A DNA stretch of 64,000 nucleotides from M55B127 sp035269185 (GTDB lineage Bacteria; Bacillota; Halanaerobiia; Halanaerobiales; M55B127), in the NCBI GenBank assembly GCA_964430875.1, contig CAYSHP010000007.1:3060-67059 (forward strand), given 5' to 3'. Below, piece after piece: positions 34,359 to 42,640 of this stretch (position 1 is the first letter of the stretch; each line of letters opens with the position of its first letter). A program made the translations under genes and the position numbers. Below the pieces are notes generated by a model that was given only the letters and a program-made list of their open reading frames with translations, did not search any database and had not been told where the DNA came from.

Positions 34359-35435
34359 TTATTCAATATATCCACCGCCAGCTTGACGTCTTAATACTAC
34401 AATCAATAAAACTATTATTGCTTGAGTTAAGAATACAAGTTCTACAGGTACCTGTAAAGTCCTCTGCATAGCATCTGCACCTACTAATAAAATTGAGATG
34501 AACATTGCTGAAAGAGGTACACCTAAAGGTTTACCCTGACAAATTAAGGCAGTTAATATACCGAAAATACCGTATTGAGCACCACTAGTTAAGGCAAATC
34601 CTTCAATTAGACGGGAATGAACCCCCATAACTTCTATTCCACCACCAAGGCCACCCATGGCCCCAGCAATTAAGAAAGTAAATATTAAGGTTTTCTTCAT
34701 CTTTATTCCATAAACAGAAGAAGCATCAGGATTATATCCTGTTGCCTTTATTTCATAACCTAAAACGGTTTTATTCATTAGATAATATACAGCAATTATT
34801 GCGATTAAAACAACTATAATACCCAAATGAATTTGGCCAAACACCTTAGGAAACAAGGCCGCTTCTGGCAGTTTCAAAGTCATCGGATGGCCGGTTTGAG
34901 GAGCCTTCCAGGGATTCGTTGTCGCTACAAAGTTAACGAAGTAAAAAGCTATAAAGTTTAACATAATAGTTGAAATAATTGGATTAATATTATAATAAGC
35001 TTTTAAAAATCCAGCTAAAAATGCAAAGGCTGCGCCAGCTACCATTGCTGTTAATATGAGTATCGGTATGAAAATTACAGAAGGTATATTAAAACCTGAT
35101 AATCCAATTCCTACAACTGCTGTAATAGTTCCTCCAAAAAGCATCTGGCCCCAGCCACCGATATTAAAAAATTTAATTCTAAAAGGAATAGCAAAGGCAT
35201 ATGTTGCGAAAGTTAAAGGAATAAATTTCTTTAAAGTCTCTATTATACCTCTTCTTGAAGAAAACGAAGTTAAAATTAAGGTTTGATACGCTTTCGGTAT
35301 ATTATATCCTAACAAGCCAATAATCACGCCTGAAATTCCAAATGCAATTAATAAAGCTAACACATAAGGCTTAACATTATTCCAAATTTCTTGCCCTCTG
35401 GAATCTTCTTGAATTACTTGTTCTTGTCCAGCCAC
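34359..35435 (-). CDS. nucleoside ABC transporter permease (YufP/NupP-like)
   Basis: This 358-residue permease of the branched-chain/BMP-type importers has about ten helices, the FNIGGWGQMLFGG segment and a cytoplasmic coupling loop GYNPDASSVYGIKMKK. It is the heterodimer partner of the following permease. The start chosen is GTG at 35433-35435, which has GGAGG eight bases before it. The longer frame starting at TTG 35450 would overlap the ATPase gene by eleven bases. It follows the ATPase gene by four bases. Confidence 0.9.
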   Translation of the reverse strand: MAGQEQVIQEDSRGQEIWNNVKPYVLALLIAFGISGVIIGLLGYNIPKAYQTLILTSFSSRRGIIETLKKFIPLTFATYAFAIPFRIKFFNIGGWGQMLFGGTITAVVGIGLSGFNIPSVIFIPILILTAMVAGAAFAFLAGFLKAYYNINPIISTIMLNFIAFYFVNFVATTNPWKAPQTGHPMTLKLPEAALFPKVFGQIHLGIIVVLIAIIAVYYLMNKTVLGYEIKATGYNPDASSVYGIKMKKTLIFTFLIAGAMGGLGGGIEVMGVHSRLIEGFALTSGAQYGIFGILTALICQGKPLGVPLSAMFISILLVGADAMQRTLQVPVELVFLTQAIIVLLIVVLRRQAGGGYIE

Positions 35436-35439
35436 TTTA

Positions 35440-36975
35440 CTAACCTCCAATCATCTTTGCACCAATTTCATATTTATCATACTGATCTTGCGTAAATATA
35501 TCTACAAGTTTTCCTTCATGGATAACTCCAATTCTATCACTTACTTCCATTAGTTCATCTAAATCTTCATTGATATATAATACTGCTGTATTCTTTGACC
35601 TCAAATCAACTAATCTATTAAATACAAATTCCACAGAAGCCATATCTAAGCCAGCAGTTGGACTGTGAGTTACCAATAAATCCAAATCATTTATCAAAGC
35701 TCTTCCAATAACTACTCTTTGTATATTACCGCCTGAAAGCTTGCCAATTTGCTGTTCTTCATCAGGAGTTTTTACTTCATATTCATCTATTATTTCTTTG
35801 GTTTCTTTTTTAACTTTATTCCATTTAACTATACCATTTTGTTGAAATTGATCTTCTCGCTGGTGTCCCAATAAAACATTATCTTTTATATCCCCTAGTC
35901 CTAAAATAGATTCATTTTTTCTGTCTTCAGGTATATAAAAGACATTTCTTTTAAAAATCTGATTTGTAGTAAGTCCATTTACTTTTTTACCTTTTAAAAT
36001 AATTTCTCCTTCAGTAATGTTATTGGGATCAATTAAAACTTCCGCCAGCTCTTTTTGGCCATTACCGGAAATCCCAGCTATACCAAGTATTTCACCCCCA
36101 TAAATATCAAAAGAGATAGAATCTAAATTAGTGCCATCTTTTTCTTTTGATTTAGCCGAAACATTTTTGAGACTTAAGATAGGTTCTTTAGATTTTTCAA
36201 CCTCCGGTATATCTATTATGGGAATAGCGCTTTCTGTAATATTTATTTCTTGATTTTGGAACATTAGTTTGACTAAATCTTCTTTTGTAACATCTTCAGT
36301 ATCTACGGTACCCTGCATTACACCACCTGTTAACACACTTGCCCGATCACAGGCCTTTAAAACTTCTTTTATTTTATGGGTGATAAAAACAATGGTAACC
36401 CCATTTTGCACCATTTTTTTAAGAGAATCTAATAATTGTTCAAATTCCTTTTCTACTAAGGAAGTAGTAGGTTCATCTAAAATTAAAATATTAGCTCCTC
36501 TATAAATAGCCCGAATTATTTCAACCTTTTTTTGCACTCCAGCTGGTAGTTCTTTTACTTTAGTATCAAGGGGAAATTGTAAACCAAAATCCTTTTGTAG
36601 TTTTAAGATTTCCTCTTTTGCCTCCCCTAGTTCTAAATTTAATTTACTACCTTCAGTACCTAAAATTAAATTTTCAAGAGCAGTAAATTCTGGCACTAAA
36701 GTAGAGCTTTGATGAATCATTCCAATACCTTTTTTTATAGAATCAATAGGAGAATTAAATTTAACTTTTTCTCCCTTTATATAAATTTCACCTTCATCTT
36801 CATTATAAAGACCATATAATACATTCATTAAAGTAGATTTACCGGCACCATTCTCTCCTAATAAACCATGGATTTCACCTTTATTTAGATCAAAATTAAC
36901 TTTATCTAAAGCCTGAACTGGACCAAAACTTTTACTTATATTTTTAGCTTCTAACACTTTATTTGTATTAGCCAT
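35440..36975 (-). CDS. double-domain ABC ATPase of the nucleoside importer (YufO/NupO-like)
   Basis: This 511-residue protein contains two ATP-binding domains. In the first, Walker A is GENGAGKST, the signature is the variant ELPAGVQKKVEI and Walker B is LILDEPTTSL. In the second, the P-loop reads GISGNGQKE, a degenerate form usual in this sugar/nucleoside-type family, with an intact LSGGNIQRVVIG signature. It drives the two permeases that follow. The ATG at 36973-36975 lies 190 bases downstream of the binding-protein gene, from which two hairpins separate it. Confidence 0.94.
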   Translation of the reverse strand: MANTNKVLEAKNISKSFGPVQALDKVNFDLNKGEIHGLLGENGAGKSTLMNVLYGLYNEDEGEIYIKGEKVKFNSPIDSIKKGIGMIHQSSTLVPEFTALENLILGTEGSKLNLELGEAKEEILKLQKDFGLQFPLDTKVKELPAGVQKKVEIIRAIYRGANILILDEPTTSLVEKEFEQLLDSLKKMVQNGVTIVFITHKIKEVLKACDRASVLTGGVMQGTVDTEDVTKEDLVKLMFQNQEINITESAIPIIDIPEVEKSKEPILSLKNVSAKSKEKDGTNLDSISFDIYGGEILGIAGISGNGQKELAEVLIDPNNITEGEIILKGKKVNGLTTNQIFKRNVFYIPEDRKNESILGLGDIKDNVLLGHQREDQFQQNGIVKWNKVKKETKEIIDEYEVKTPDEEQQIGKLSGGNIQRVVIGRALINDLDLLVTHSPTAGLDMASVEFVFNRLVDLRSKNTAVLYINEDLDELMEVSDRIGVIHEGKLVDIFTQDQYDKYEIGAKMIGG

Positions 36976-37028
36976 ATTGCAAACTCACTCTCTTTTTTAA
37001 ATATTTTTATTTAAAATGTCTCAAGAAA

Positions 37029-37129
37029 ACTCCATCTAAATCTTATTTTTAATTCAGGTGGAGTAATTGACTAATCTATCAATAATTAAATTAAAATCAA
37101 GATTGCTGCCTGATAACCACAGGCAGCAA
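37029..37129 (-). terminator. two hairpins between binding-protein and ATPase genes
   Basis: The first hairpin after the binding-protein gene is TTGCTGCCTG/CAGGCAGCAA (37103-37129), a ten-base-pair stem with a weak T tail. The second is ACTCCACCT/AGATGGAGT (37029-37064) followed by TTTTCTT. Together they probably stabilise the binding-protein mRNA and limit readthrough to the ATPase and permeases, a common way of making more binding protein. Confidence 0.6.
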
Positions 37130-37164
37130 ATTATAAACTATTAATTTGAATATTTTAATAATCT

Positions 37165-38175
37165 TTAGTCTAGATCTATTTCAGATAAATTTTTCTCTAC
37201 TTTTATCTCGCCACTTGCTACTTTTTCTGCAATATCTTTAACCCAGTTATTAACTTCATCAGACACATTATCTACAGGAAGTTTAAGATAACGAGACTTT
37301 TCTGGACCATATTCCATGGGAATAAAGTTGCTTGTTTGACCTGATTTAATTTTTTCAATTGCTTCAAAAACAACAGGATTATATCTAAATAAATCTGAAG
37401 TTAGATGATGTTCTGGTGCTTGATTATACTTATTAGTATAAGTGGTTGTTACATATACTTGTCTTTCAGCATTTTCAACGGCTCTAAATAAACCATAATT
37501 TCCTAAGTTAACTCCACTAATAATTACATCTATACCCTGTGAAATCAATGCTTCAGCACTTTGTTTGGTTTTTACAGGGTCATTAAAGTCTCCTACATAA
37601 ATATATTTAAACTCAACTTCAGGTTTATAGGTATCAATTGCCTGGTTAATTGCATTAACTTCACCATAAGTAAAGGGAAGTTCTAATCCACCGATATAAC
37701 CTATTTTGTTAGTTTCTGTTACTTGAGTAGCTAAAGCTCCTAATACATAAAAGCCTGGATAATAATTACGTTCTAAAAGAGTAATATTAGGATATTCTTC
37801 TTCTAAAGGCATATCGCCTTCAATTATGAAAGCCACTTCTGGAAATTCCGGAGCTACTTCAAATACTGCTTCATTAAACTGTGCACCATGAGCCCAAATA
37901 ATACCATAACCGCTAGATGCATATTCACTTAAAACACGAGCAGCATCTGGTACAGCAACTTGCTCAGAATAAGAAACTTCTAGCCCTAATTCTTCTTCAA
38001 CGGCCTCCATTGTCCTATAACCGGTCGCATTATAATCCGCATCCTGGATTGAGCCCGGGAAGATTACAGCAAACTTATCCATATCTTGAGCCATTACACT
38101 ATTACTAATTGAAACAAGACTTAACACCAACATTAAAGTTATTGTTAGAACACTAATAAAGCTAATTTTTTTCAT
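37165..38175 (-). CDS. BMP-family nucleoside-binding protein
   Basis: This 336-residue periplasmic-type binding protein of the BMP/PnrA family captures nucleosides for the importer downstream. Visible family segments are VIFPGSIQDADYNATGY near the mature start, the GYGIIWAHGAQF and GYIGGLELPF strands, and ISGVNLGNYGLF. A signal peptide of about 27 residues ends SNSVMAQ, with no lipobox cysteine, whereas most Gram-positive relatives are lipoproteins. I chose ATG at 38173-38175 with AGGAGG upstream; the longer frame to 38271 has no support. A TATAAT-type promoter lies near 38273-38279. Confidence 0.92.
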   Translation of the reverse strand: MKKISFISVLTITLMLVLSLVSISNSVMAQDMDKFAVIFPGSIQDADYNATGYRTMEAVEEELGLEVSYSEQVAVPDAARVLSEYASSGYGIIWAHGAQFNEAVFEVAPEFPEVAFIIEGDMPLEEEYPNITLLERNYYPGFYVLGALATQVTETNKIGYIGGLELPFTYGEVNAINQAIDTYKPEVEFKYIYVGDFNDPVKTKQSAEALISQGIDVIISGVNLGNYGLFRAVENAERQVYVTTTYTNKYNQAPEHHLTSDLFRYNPVVFEAIEKIKSGQTSNFIPMEYGPEKSRYLKLPVDNVSDEVNNWVKDIAEKVASGEIKVEKNLSEIDLD

Positions 38176-38361
38176 TTTAACTTGCCTCCTATTATTGTTG
38201 GAATATTTATTCATAGATACAGTAAATATAAAAGCAAAACCACTCCTTTCTTTCCCTTTTATATTAACCATTATAACATATTTTTTAAAAAAATATTATG
38301 TTTATAAACATTAATATTAATAATATTTTTTGTAAATTATTACAAATATATTATATTTTAT

Positions 38362-39384
38362 TTATAACTTTCTCTTAAAGATTTCTGCTGCTTCTAAAAT
38401 ATCCTCTCTATTTACATCTAGATGTGTTACAGCTCTTAGTTTATCATGTAAAACACTAACTCTTAAACCATCTTCTAATAACTTTTCAGCAAACTGAGCT
38501 GAATTTTGCCCTTTTATCTTAAATATAACAATATTTGTATCCACAGTCTCGGGATCAATCTCTACTCTATCTAATTCAGCTAACTTCTCTGCTAACAGTT
38601 TTGCATTTCCATTATCTACCTTTAATCTTTCAAGATTATTTTCAAGAGCATAGATTCCACCGGCTGCAATGATACCAGCCTGACGCATAGCTCCCCCTAA
38701 TCTCTGTTTCCAATACCGAGCTTCATTAATAAACTCACTTGATCCCGCCAATACTGAGCCAACAGGTGCTCCTAATCCTTTACTTAAATCAAACCAAACC
38801 GAATCAAAGTTAGCGGCATATTTTTTTGCAGAAATACCAGTTGCTGCAACTGCATTAAAAAGCCTTGCTCCATCCATATGGGTTTTTAAACCCAGTTCAT
38901 GAGCTCTTTCGGTAAGCTTATTTATTAATTTAAGCGGCCAAACTCTGCCTCCACCTAAATTAGAGGTTTGTTCAATTGATAAAACCTTACTCTGTGGGTC
39001 ATGATAATCTTTAGTCCTAACTGCCTTTTCAAACTGATCTAATTGAAAAATACCTTTTTCACCTTCTAAACCCCGAATGGTAGCCCCACTTATGACAGCC
39101 GTAGCTCCGCCTTCATAATGAATAGGGTGAGCACTTTGATCCATAATAACCTCATCACCAGGATTACAGTGAACAGCAAAAGAAATTTGGTTAGCCATCA
39201 ATCCTGAAGGTAGATAGACTGCTTCTTCTTTACCTAAAAGTTCAGATGCCATTTCTGTTAATTTATTTACACTAGGATCTTCAAATAACTGTTCATCACC
39301 GACTTCAGCTTCAGCCATGAATTTTCTCATCTCATCTGAGGGTCTTGTACCAGTATCACTAAATAAATCAATCTTTATTTCCAT
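38362..39384 (-). CDS. low-specificity threonine aldolase
   Basis: This 340-residue PLP enzyme of the beta-eliminating lyase/threonine aldolase family cleaves threonine or allo-threonine to glycine and acetaldehyde. Recognisable parts are DLFSDTGTRPSDEMR at the N-terminus, VGDEQLFEDPSV, the HMDGARLFNA strand and the PLP lysine in SVWFDLSKGLGAPVGS. I chose ATG at 39382-39384, which has an AGGAGAGGTG region upstream, over a GTG that overlaps that site. It is followed by 190 bases and then the nucleoside-binding protein gene. Glycine supply may link it to purine metabolism, but this is inference. Confidence 0.92.
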   Translation of the reverse strand: MEIKIDLFSDTGTRPSDEMRKFMAEAEVGDEQLFEDPSVNKLTEMASELLGKEEAVYLPSGLMANQISFAVHCNPGDEVIMDQSAHPIHYEGGATAVISGATIRGLEGEKGIFQLDQFEKAVRTKDYHDPQSKVLSIEQTSNLGGGRVWPLKLINKLTERAHELGLKTHMDGARLFNAVAATGISAKKYAANFDSVWFDLSKGLGAPVGSVLAGSSEFINEARYWKQRLGGAMRQAGIIAAGGIYALENNLERLKVDNGNAKLLAEKLAELDRVEIDPETVDTNIVIFKIKGQNSAQFAEKLLEDGLRVSVLHDKLRAVTHLDVNREDILEAAEIFKRKL

Positions 39385-39398
39385 AAATTTCACCTCTC

Positions 39399-39716
39399 CT
39401 AAATTAATGTGAAAATATATAAATATAACATACCTAAAAATACTGTAGTAAAGATGCTCCTTGTAAAATATGCAGTGATAAAAGTGGGTATTGCAGCTAA
39501 TAGATAATGATTACTCAAAGATATATCAACTGCTCCTTCTGTAATAAAAAGAGCTGGAGCTAATAATGATGCAAGAATAGCTGGACCTACAAACTTTAAA
39601 ATTCTAACTAAAATATCAGGAATTTTAACCTTTGAAAGAAGAGTTACCGGTAACATTCGAGGAATATATGTTACTAAAGTCATACCCAATATCATTAATA
39701 TATATTTAGATTGCAT
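39399..39716 (-). CDS. azlD: AzlD-type membrane protein
   Basis: This 105-residue protein with about four helices matches the AzlD family, including TYIPRMLPVTLLSKVKIP near the start. With AzlC it forms a branched-chain amino acid exporter in Bacillus. It overlaps the end of azlC by eleven bases and probably depends on azlC for translation. It lies 14 bases upstream of the threonine aldolase gene. Confidence 0.9.
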   Translation of the reverse strand: MQSKYILMILGMTLVTYIPRMLPVTLLSKVKIPDILVRILKFVGPAILASLLAPALFITEGAVDISLSNHYLLAAIPTFITAYFTRSIFTTVFLGMLYLYIFTLI

Positions 39717-40389
39717 TTTCTATTACCACCCCTGCTACTGCTGCAGTTACTGTTGCCACTATTATATTCCAATTTCCCGGTAAAATAAAGTAAAAAACAA
39801 TTGATAGTAATGCAGCCATGATGGAAACTACTATATCCATTTTTTCATTGATCTGTAAAATAAGTAAGATTATAAACATAGCGGGTAGGACAAATCCAAT
39901 CACAGGAATTTCAAAGTTTAATATATACCTGCCAATAATCACACCGGCCAGTGAACTAAAAACCCAGCCCAGGTAAGCACTTAAACCCATTGCTAAAAAG
40001 AAAATTCCTTTATTTTCCTCTTCATCTTTTATAAGGGTATTACCTAAAGCATAAGATTCATCAGTTATCACAAAGCCAATAATAGGAAGCAACTTTTGAG
40101 GGGTATTTTTGAAATGTAAACTTAAAGATGCACTCATTAAAATATGCCTAAGATTTACCAAAAAAGTAGTCATAACAATTGGGATAAGAGCTGCTTGAGC
40201 AGTTAACATATTTACTGCTATAAGTTGAGATGACCCTGCAAAAACAAAAATAGACATACCAACGATAAGGTAAGGAGATAAGTCAGTCTGCAAAGCCAAA
40301 ATCCCATAGCTGATTCCAATTGGCATATAACCTAAGATAACTGGTATTGATTTTTTAAAACCAGATATAATACTTTTTTTGTAGTTCAA
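39706..40389 (-). CDS. azlC: AzlC-type membrane permease
   Basis: This protein of about 227 residues belongs to the AzlC family of amino acid exporters, with the GYMPIGISYGILALQTDL segment and about seven helices. The longest frame opens with ATG at 40410, which has no ribosome site and falls inside a terminator hairpin. I prefer TTG at 40387-40389, nine bases after AAGGGAG, which is the right arm of that hairpin. If so, transcription termination and translation start share bases. It follows the ABC ATPase gene directly. Confidence 0.82.
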   Translation of the reverse strand: MNYKKSIISGFKKSIPVILGYMPIGISYGILALQTDLSPYLIVGMSIFVFAGSSQLIAVNMLTAQAALIPIVMTTFLVNLRHILMSASLSLHFKNTPQKLLPIIGFVITDESYALGNTLIKDEEENKGIFFLAMGLSAYLGWVFSSLAGVIIGRYILNFEIPVIGFVLPAMFIILLILQINEKMDIVVSIMAALLSIVFYFILPGNWNIIVATVTAAVAGVVIENAI

Positions 40390-40392
40390 AAT

Positions 40393-40432
40393 AAAAAACT
40401 CCCTTCCCATTAATATTATATTTCGGGAAGGG
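40393..40432 (-). terminator. terminator overlapping the ABC ATPase stop and azlC ribosome site
   Basis: On the minus strand CCCTTCCC (40425-40432) pairs with GGGAAGGG (40401-40408), followed by TTTTTT. It spans the ATPase stop codon. Its right arm supplies the azlC ribosome site. Readthrough is needed for azlCD unless they have their own promoter. Confidence 0.75.
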
Positions 40433-41183
40433 CTATCTCAATTCCTCTTGCTTTTTCATTAATTTTTATATCAATTCCGTAAGCATTACCCAGATTACGG
40501 CCAGTCATTATCTCATTGGTATCCCCATCTGCCATTATTGAGCCATCTTTAACAATGATTACTCGGTCACAATACTTTAAGGCAAGATTAGGATCATGCA
40601 AAGCCATAATTACTCCGGTATTACTGTTCCGTGTTAATTTTTTAATTTCTCTCATTAAGAGATTCTTATTTTTAAAGTCAAGATGGGAAGTAGGTTCATC
40701 CATGATTAAATAGCCCGTATCCTGCATAAGGGCTCTAGCAATTAAGATTAGTTGTTTTTCACCACCACTTAGCTGATTATACTGTCTATCAGCCAGGTAT
40801 TCAATATCCAACTTTTTAAGTATCTTAAGAGCTCGCTCATAATGTTTTTGTCCAGGCATCTTTCCAAAACCCAGATAGGGGGTTGCGCCCATTGTAACTA
40901 CATCCAGGACTCTATAGGAAAAAACCACTGAATGCTCCTGGGGTACCATACTAACATATTGAGCAATCTGCCTTTGATTTAATTCATCTAAATCAGTTTG
41001 ATCTATCTTTATTTTTCCTTCGTCTTTTTCTAAAACTCCATTTAAACATTTTAAAATAGTTGTTTTACCAGAACCATTAGCACCCAAAAGGCAGGAAAAC
41101 TCCTGCCTTTTGACCCTGAAGTTTATGTTATTGATGGTTTTAACTTTATTATATGAAAACCCTAAATTTTTAACTTCTAACAT
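40416..41183 (-). CDS. ABC ATPase of the iron/cobalamin/molybdate (FecE/BtuD) type
   Basis: This 255-residue ATPase has Walker A GANGSGKTT, the signature QLSGGEKQLI and Walker B YLIMDEPTSHLD. The best fit is the FecE/BtuD/MolC class of metal or cofactor importers. The usual two-helix-bundle permease (FecCD/BtuC type) is absent from its neighbourhood; azlCD and the binding protein flank it. A ModE-like box in front of the binding-protein gene favours molybdate or tungstate as substrate. The ATG at 41183 is preceded by GAAGGTG. A perfect hairpin lies inside the gene at 41085-41112. Confidence 0.92.
   Translation of the reverse strand: MLEVKNLGFSYNKVKTINNINFRVKRQEFSCLLGANGSGKTTILKCLNGVLEKDEGKIKIDQTDLDELNQRQIAQYVSMVPQEHSVVFSYRVLDVVTMGATPYLGFGKMPGQKHYERALKILKKLDIEYLADRQYNQLSGGEKQLILIARALMQDTGYLIMDEPTSHLDFKNKNLLMREIKKLTRNSNTGVIMALHDPNLALKYCDRVIIVKDGSIMADGDTNEIMTGRNLGNAYGIDIKINEKARGIEIALPEI
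41085..41112. repeat. perfect 12-base inverted repeat inside ABC ATPase gene
   Basis: CAAAAGGCAGGA and TCCTGCCTTTTG are perfect complements around four bases, lying just before the Walker A codons. No T tail follows. It is strong for coding sequence and could slow translation or be chance. Confidence 0.6.
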
Positions 41184-41200
41184 ATTTACACCTTCTATTT

Positions 41201-42208
41201 CTATAGGTTGCTTCCACCTAATTCTTGATAACTTTGTTCATATAAAGTATTGTAATATTCATTAACTATTTTTTCAATATCTAGATCGTCATACATTTCA
41301 GGATATAATTTTTCAGCTAACCAGACAATCCCTAGATAAGAAGAAGGACTTGGAAAATCCCAAGGTTCAACTTTAGAGGGAAATCTATAAATATTCTCAT
41401 TTTTAACAGCTTTAAGCTGTTGTAATTCTGGTCGGTTTGATAGATCTTCTATAGTACCACTATAATATTGTGAAACTACAATTACATCTGGATTCCATTT
41501 AATTAATTCTTCTAAAGAGGTTTTTATAAATCCTGTTTTTACTTCTTTAGCAGGATTAATACCCCCTGCTAATTCGATCATGCTGGTCTGTAACATATTC
41601 TTGCCAACTGTATCAAATAAATCTGAATTTGCAAAGTATACTTCTTTCCTGTCAATAATTTCATTTGTATTATCTACTATCTTAAGTATTTTATTATATT
41701 GATCTATTACCTCTTCAGCTCTTTTCTCAGCATCTAAAGCTTTTCCTAAAATTCTGGTAGTTTCCTTGATTTGAGCATAACTTTCAGGCACTATTATAAT
41801 TGAAGCTATACCAAATTCTTTTAATTTCTTGGCAACCTTAGGTCCATCATTGTAGGGAAATAAAATTACTAAATCAGGATCTACTTCAATGATCTGTTCT
41901 AAGTTTAAACCATGTCTTTTCGAACCTACATTTGGAAGTTTTTCTCCTTCATATAATTTTTGGAACAAGGAAATCTTTTCAAAACTTAGATCAGAAGCTA
42001 CTAATCTATCTTGAGCATTAAGGCAAAATACAAATTGAGTTGCAGAACGATATGTTGTCACTATTCTATTTACTTCATCTGGTACTTCAACTTTTCTACC
42101 TGTCATATCAGTGACCAGCTTCCCGGCAAAAGCAGATGAAGTGACCATTAAACCTATGACTAATACCATTGTTATGATTATTGCAAATTTTCTAGAATAA
42201 TTTTTCAA
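41201..42208 (-). CDS. periplasmic binding protein (metal/oxyanion ABC importer)
   Basis: This 335-residue FecB/BtuF-class protein has a signal peptide of about 28 residues ending SSAFAG, with no lipobox cysteine. The mature N-terminus VTDMTGRKVEVPDEVNRIV is typical. It continues VDPDLVILFPY, and ends in the YPEMYDDLDIEKIVNEYY tail. The ligand is not determined by sequence; the upstream ModE-like box suggests molybdate or tungstate. The start is TTG at 42206-42208 with GGAGG eight bases upstream. It is 18 bases upstream of the ATPase gene, and no permease gene stands between them. Confidence 0.92.
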   Translation of the reverse strand: MKNYSRKFAIIITMVLVIGLMVTSSAFAGKLVTDMTGRKVEVPDEVNRIVTTYRSATQFVFCLNAQDRLVASDLSFEKISLFQKLYEGEKLPNVGSKRHGLNLEQIIEVDPDLVILFPYNDGPKVAKKLKEFGIASIIIVPESYAQIKETTRILGKALDAEKRAEEVIDQYNKILKIVDNTNEIIDRKEVYFANSDLFDTVGKNMLQTSMIELAGGINPAKEVKTGFIKTSLEELIKWNPDVIVVSQYYSGTIEDLSNRPELQQLKAVKNENIYRFPSKVEPWDFPSPSSYLGIVWLAEKLYPEMYDDLDIEKIVNEYYNTLYEQSYQELGGSNL

Positions 42209-42231
42209 AGTTAATTCCTCCTTATGTTTTT

Positions 42232-42255
42232 CGTTATTTGTAACCTCATATAACG
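42232..42255. promoter_or_regulatory. ModE-like operator
   Basis: CGTTAT (42232-42237) and ATAACG (42250-42255) form an inverted repeat with 12 bases between; read on the minus strand it starts CGTTATATG. Size and sequence closely resemble the ModE operator upstream of the Escherichia coli molybdate importer. It lies between the ModE-like gene and the binding-protein gene, 24 bases before the latter's start. Confidence 0.7.
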
Positions 42256-42272
42256 TTATTAAAAAAATAATT

Positions 42273-42629
42273 TTACTCTTTTAATTTATCTTTGAATTTT
42301 TGAGTAAAATATTTTGTTTCCAATTTAGACATTTCGCGCCTGGCTTCAGTTCTAAAGTTTAAAAAAGTATCCATAATTAATCTACCTTTTTTGGTTAAAG
42401 TAGAACCTCCACCTTCAGCTCCACCAACCTGTTTTTCTAATAATTTAAATCCCAGCTTCTTTTCTAATTTGTCGATTAATTGCCAGGCTTGGCTATAGGA
42501 CATATTTATGGCTGCAGCAGCTTTGCTTAAAGAACCCAGTTTATCTACAAGTCTTAATATATCTGCTGGTCCGTCACCGAAAAGGCGTTCTCCATCTTCT
42601 TCTAACCATAGTTTGTAATTCAACTTCAT
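42273..42629 (-). CDS. ModE-like winged-helix regulator, DNA-binding domain only
   Basis: This 118-residue protein corresponds to the N-terminal DNA-binding domain of ModE: GPADILRLVDKLGSLSKAAAAINMSYSQAWQLIDKLEKKLG and a wing with GGAEGGGSTLTKKG. The molybdate-binding C-terminal domains are missing, so it must sense another way or act with a partner. Many anaerobes have such short forms. I chose ATG at 42629, with GGG about eight bases upstream. It lies in a set with MocA and a binding-protein/ATPase pair, and next to its likely operator. It probably controls molybdate import and cofactor supply for the hydroxylases. Confidence 0.9.
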   Translation of the reverse strand: MKLNYKLWLEEDGERLFGDGPADILRLVDKLGSLSKAAAAINMSYSQAWQLIDKLEKKLGFKLLEKQVGGAEGGGSTLTKKGRLIMDTFLNFRTEARREMSKLETKYFTQKFKDKLKE

Positions 42630-42640
42630 AAAAATCATCC

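Noticed and set aside
38206..38250. Possible leader peptide with a strong AAAGGAG site before the binding-protein gene
   Set aside because: The nearest frame gives only about nine hydrophobic residues from TTG, which is too short to claim.
38176..38361. Purine riboswitch ahead of the nucleoside importer
   Set aside because: No conserved purine aptamer core was found here or ahead of the permease, adenine deaminase or hydroxylase genes.
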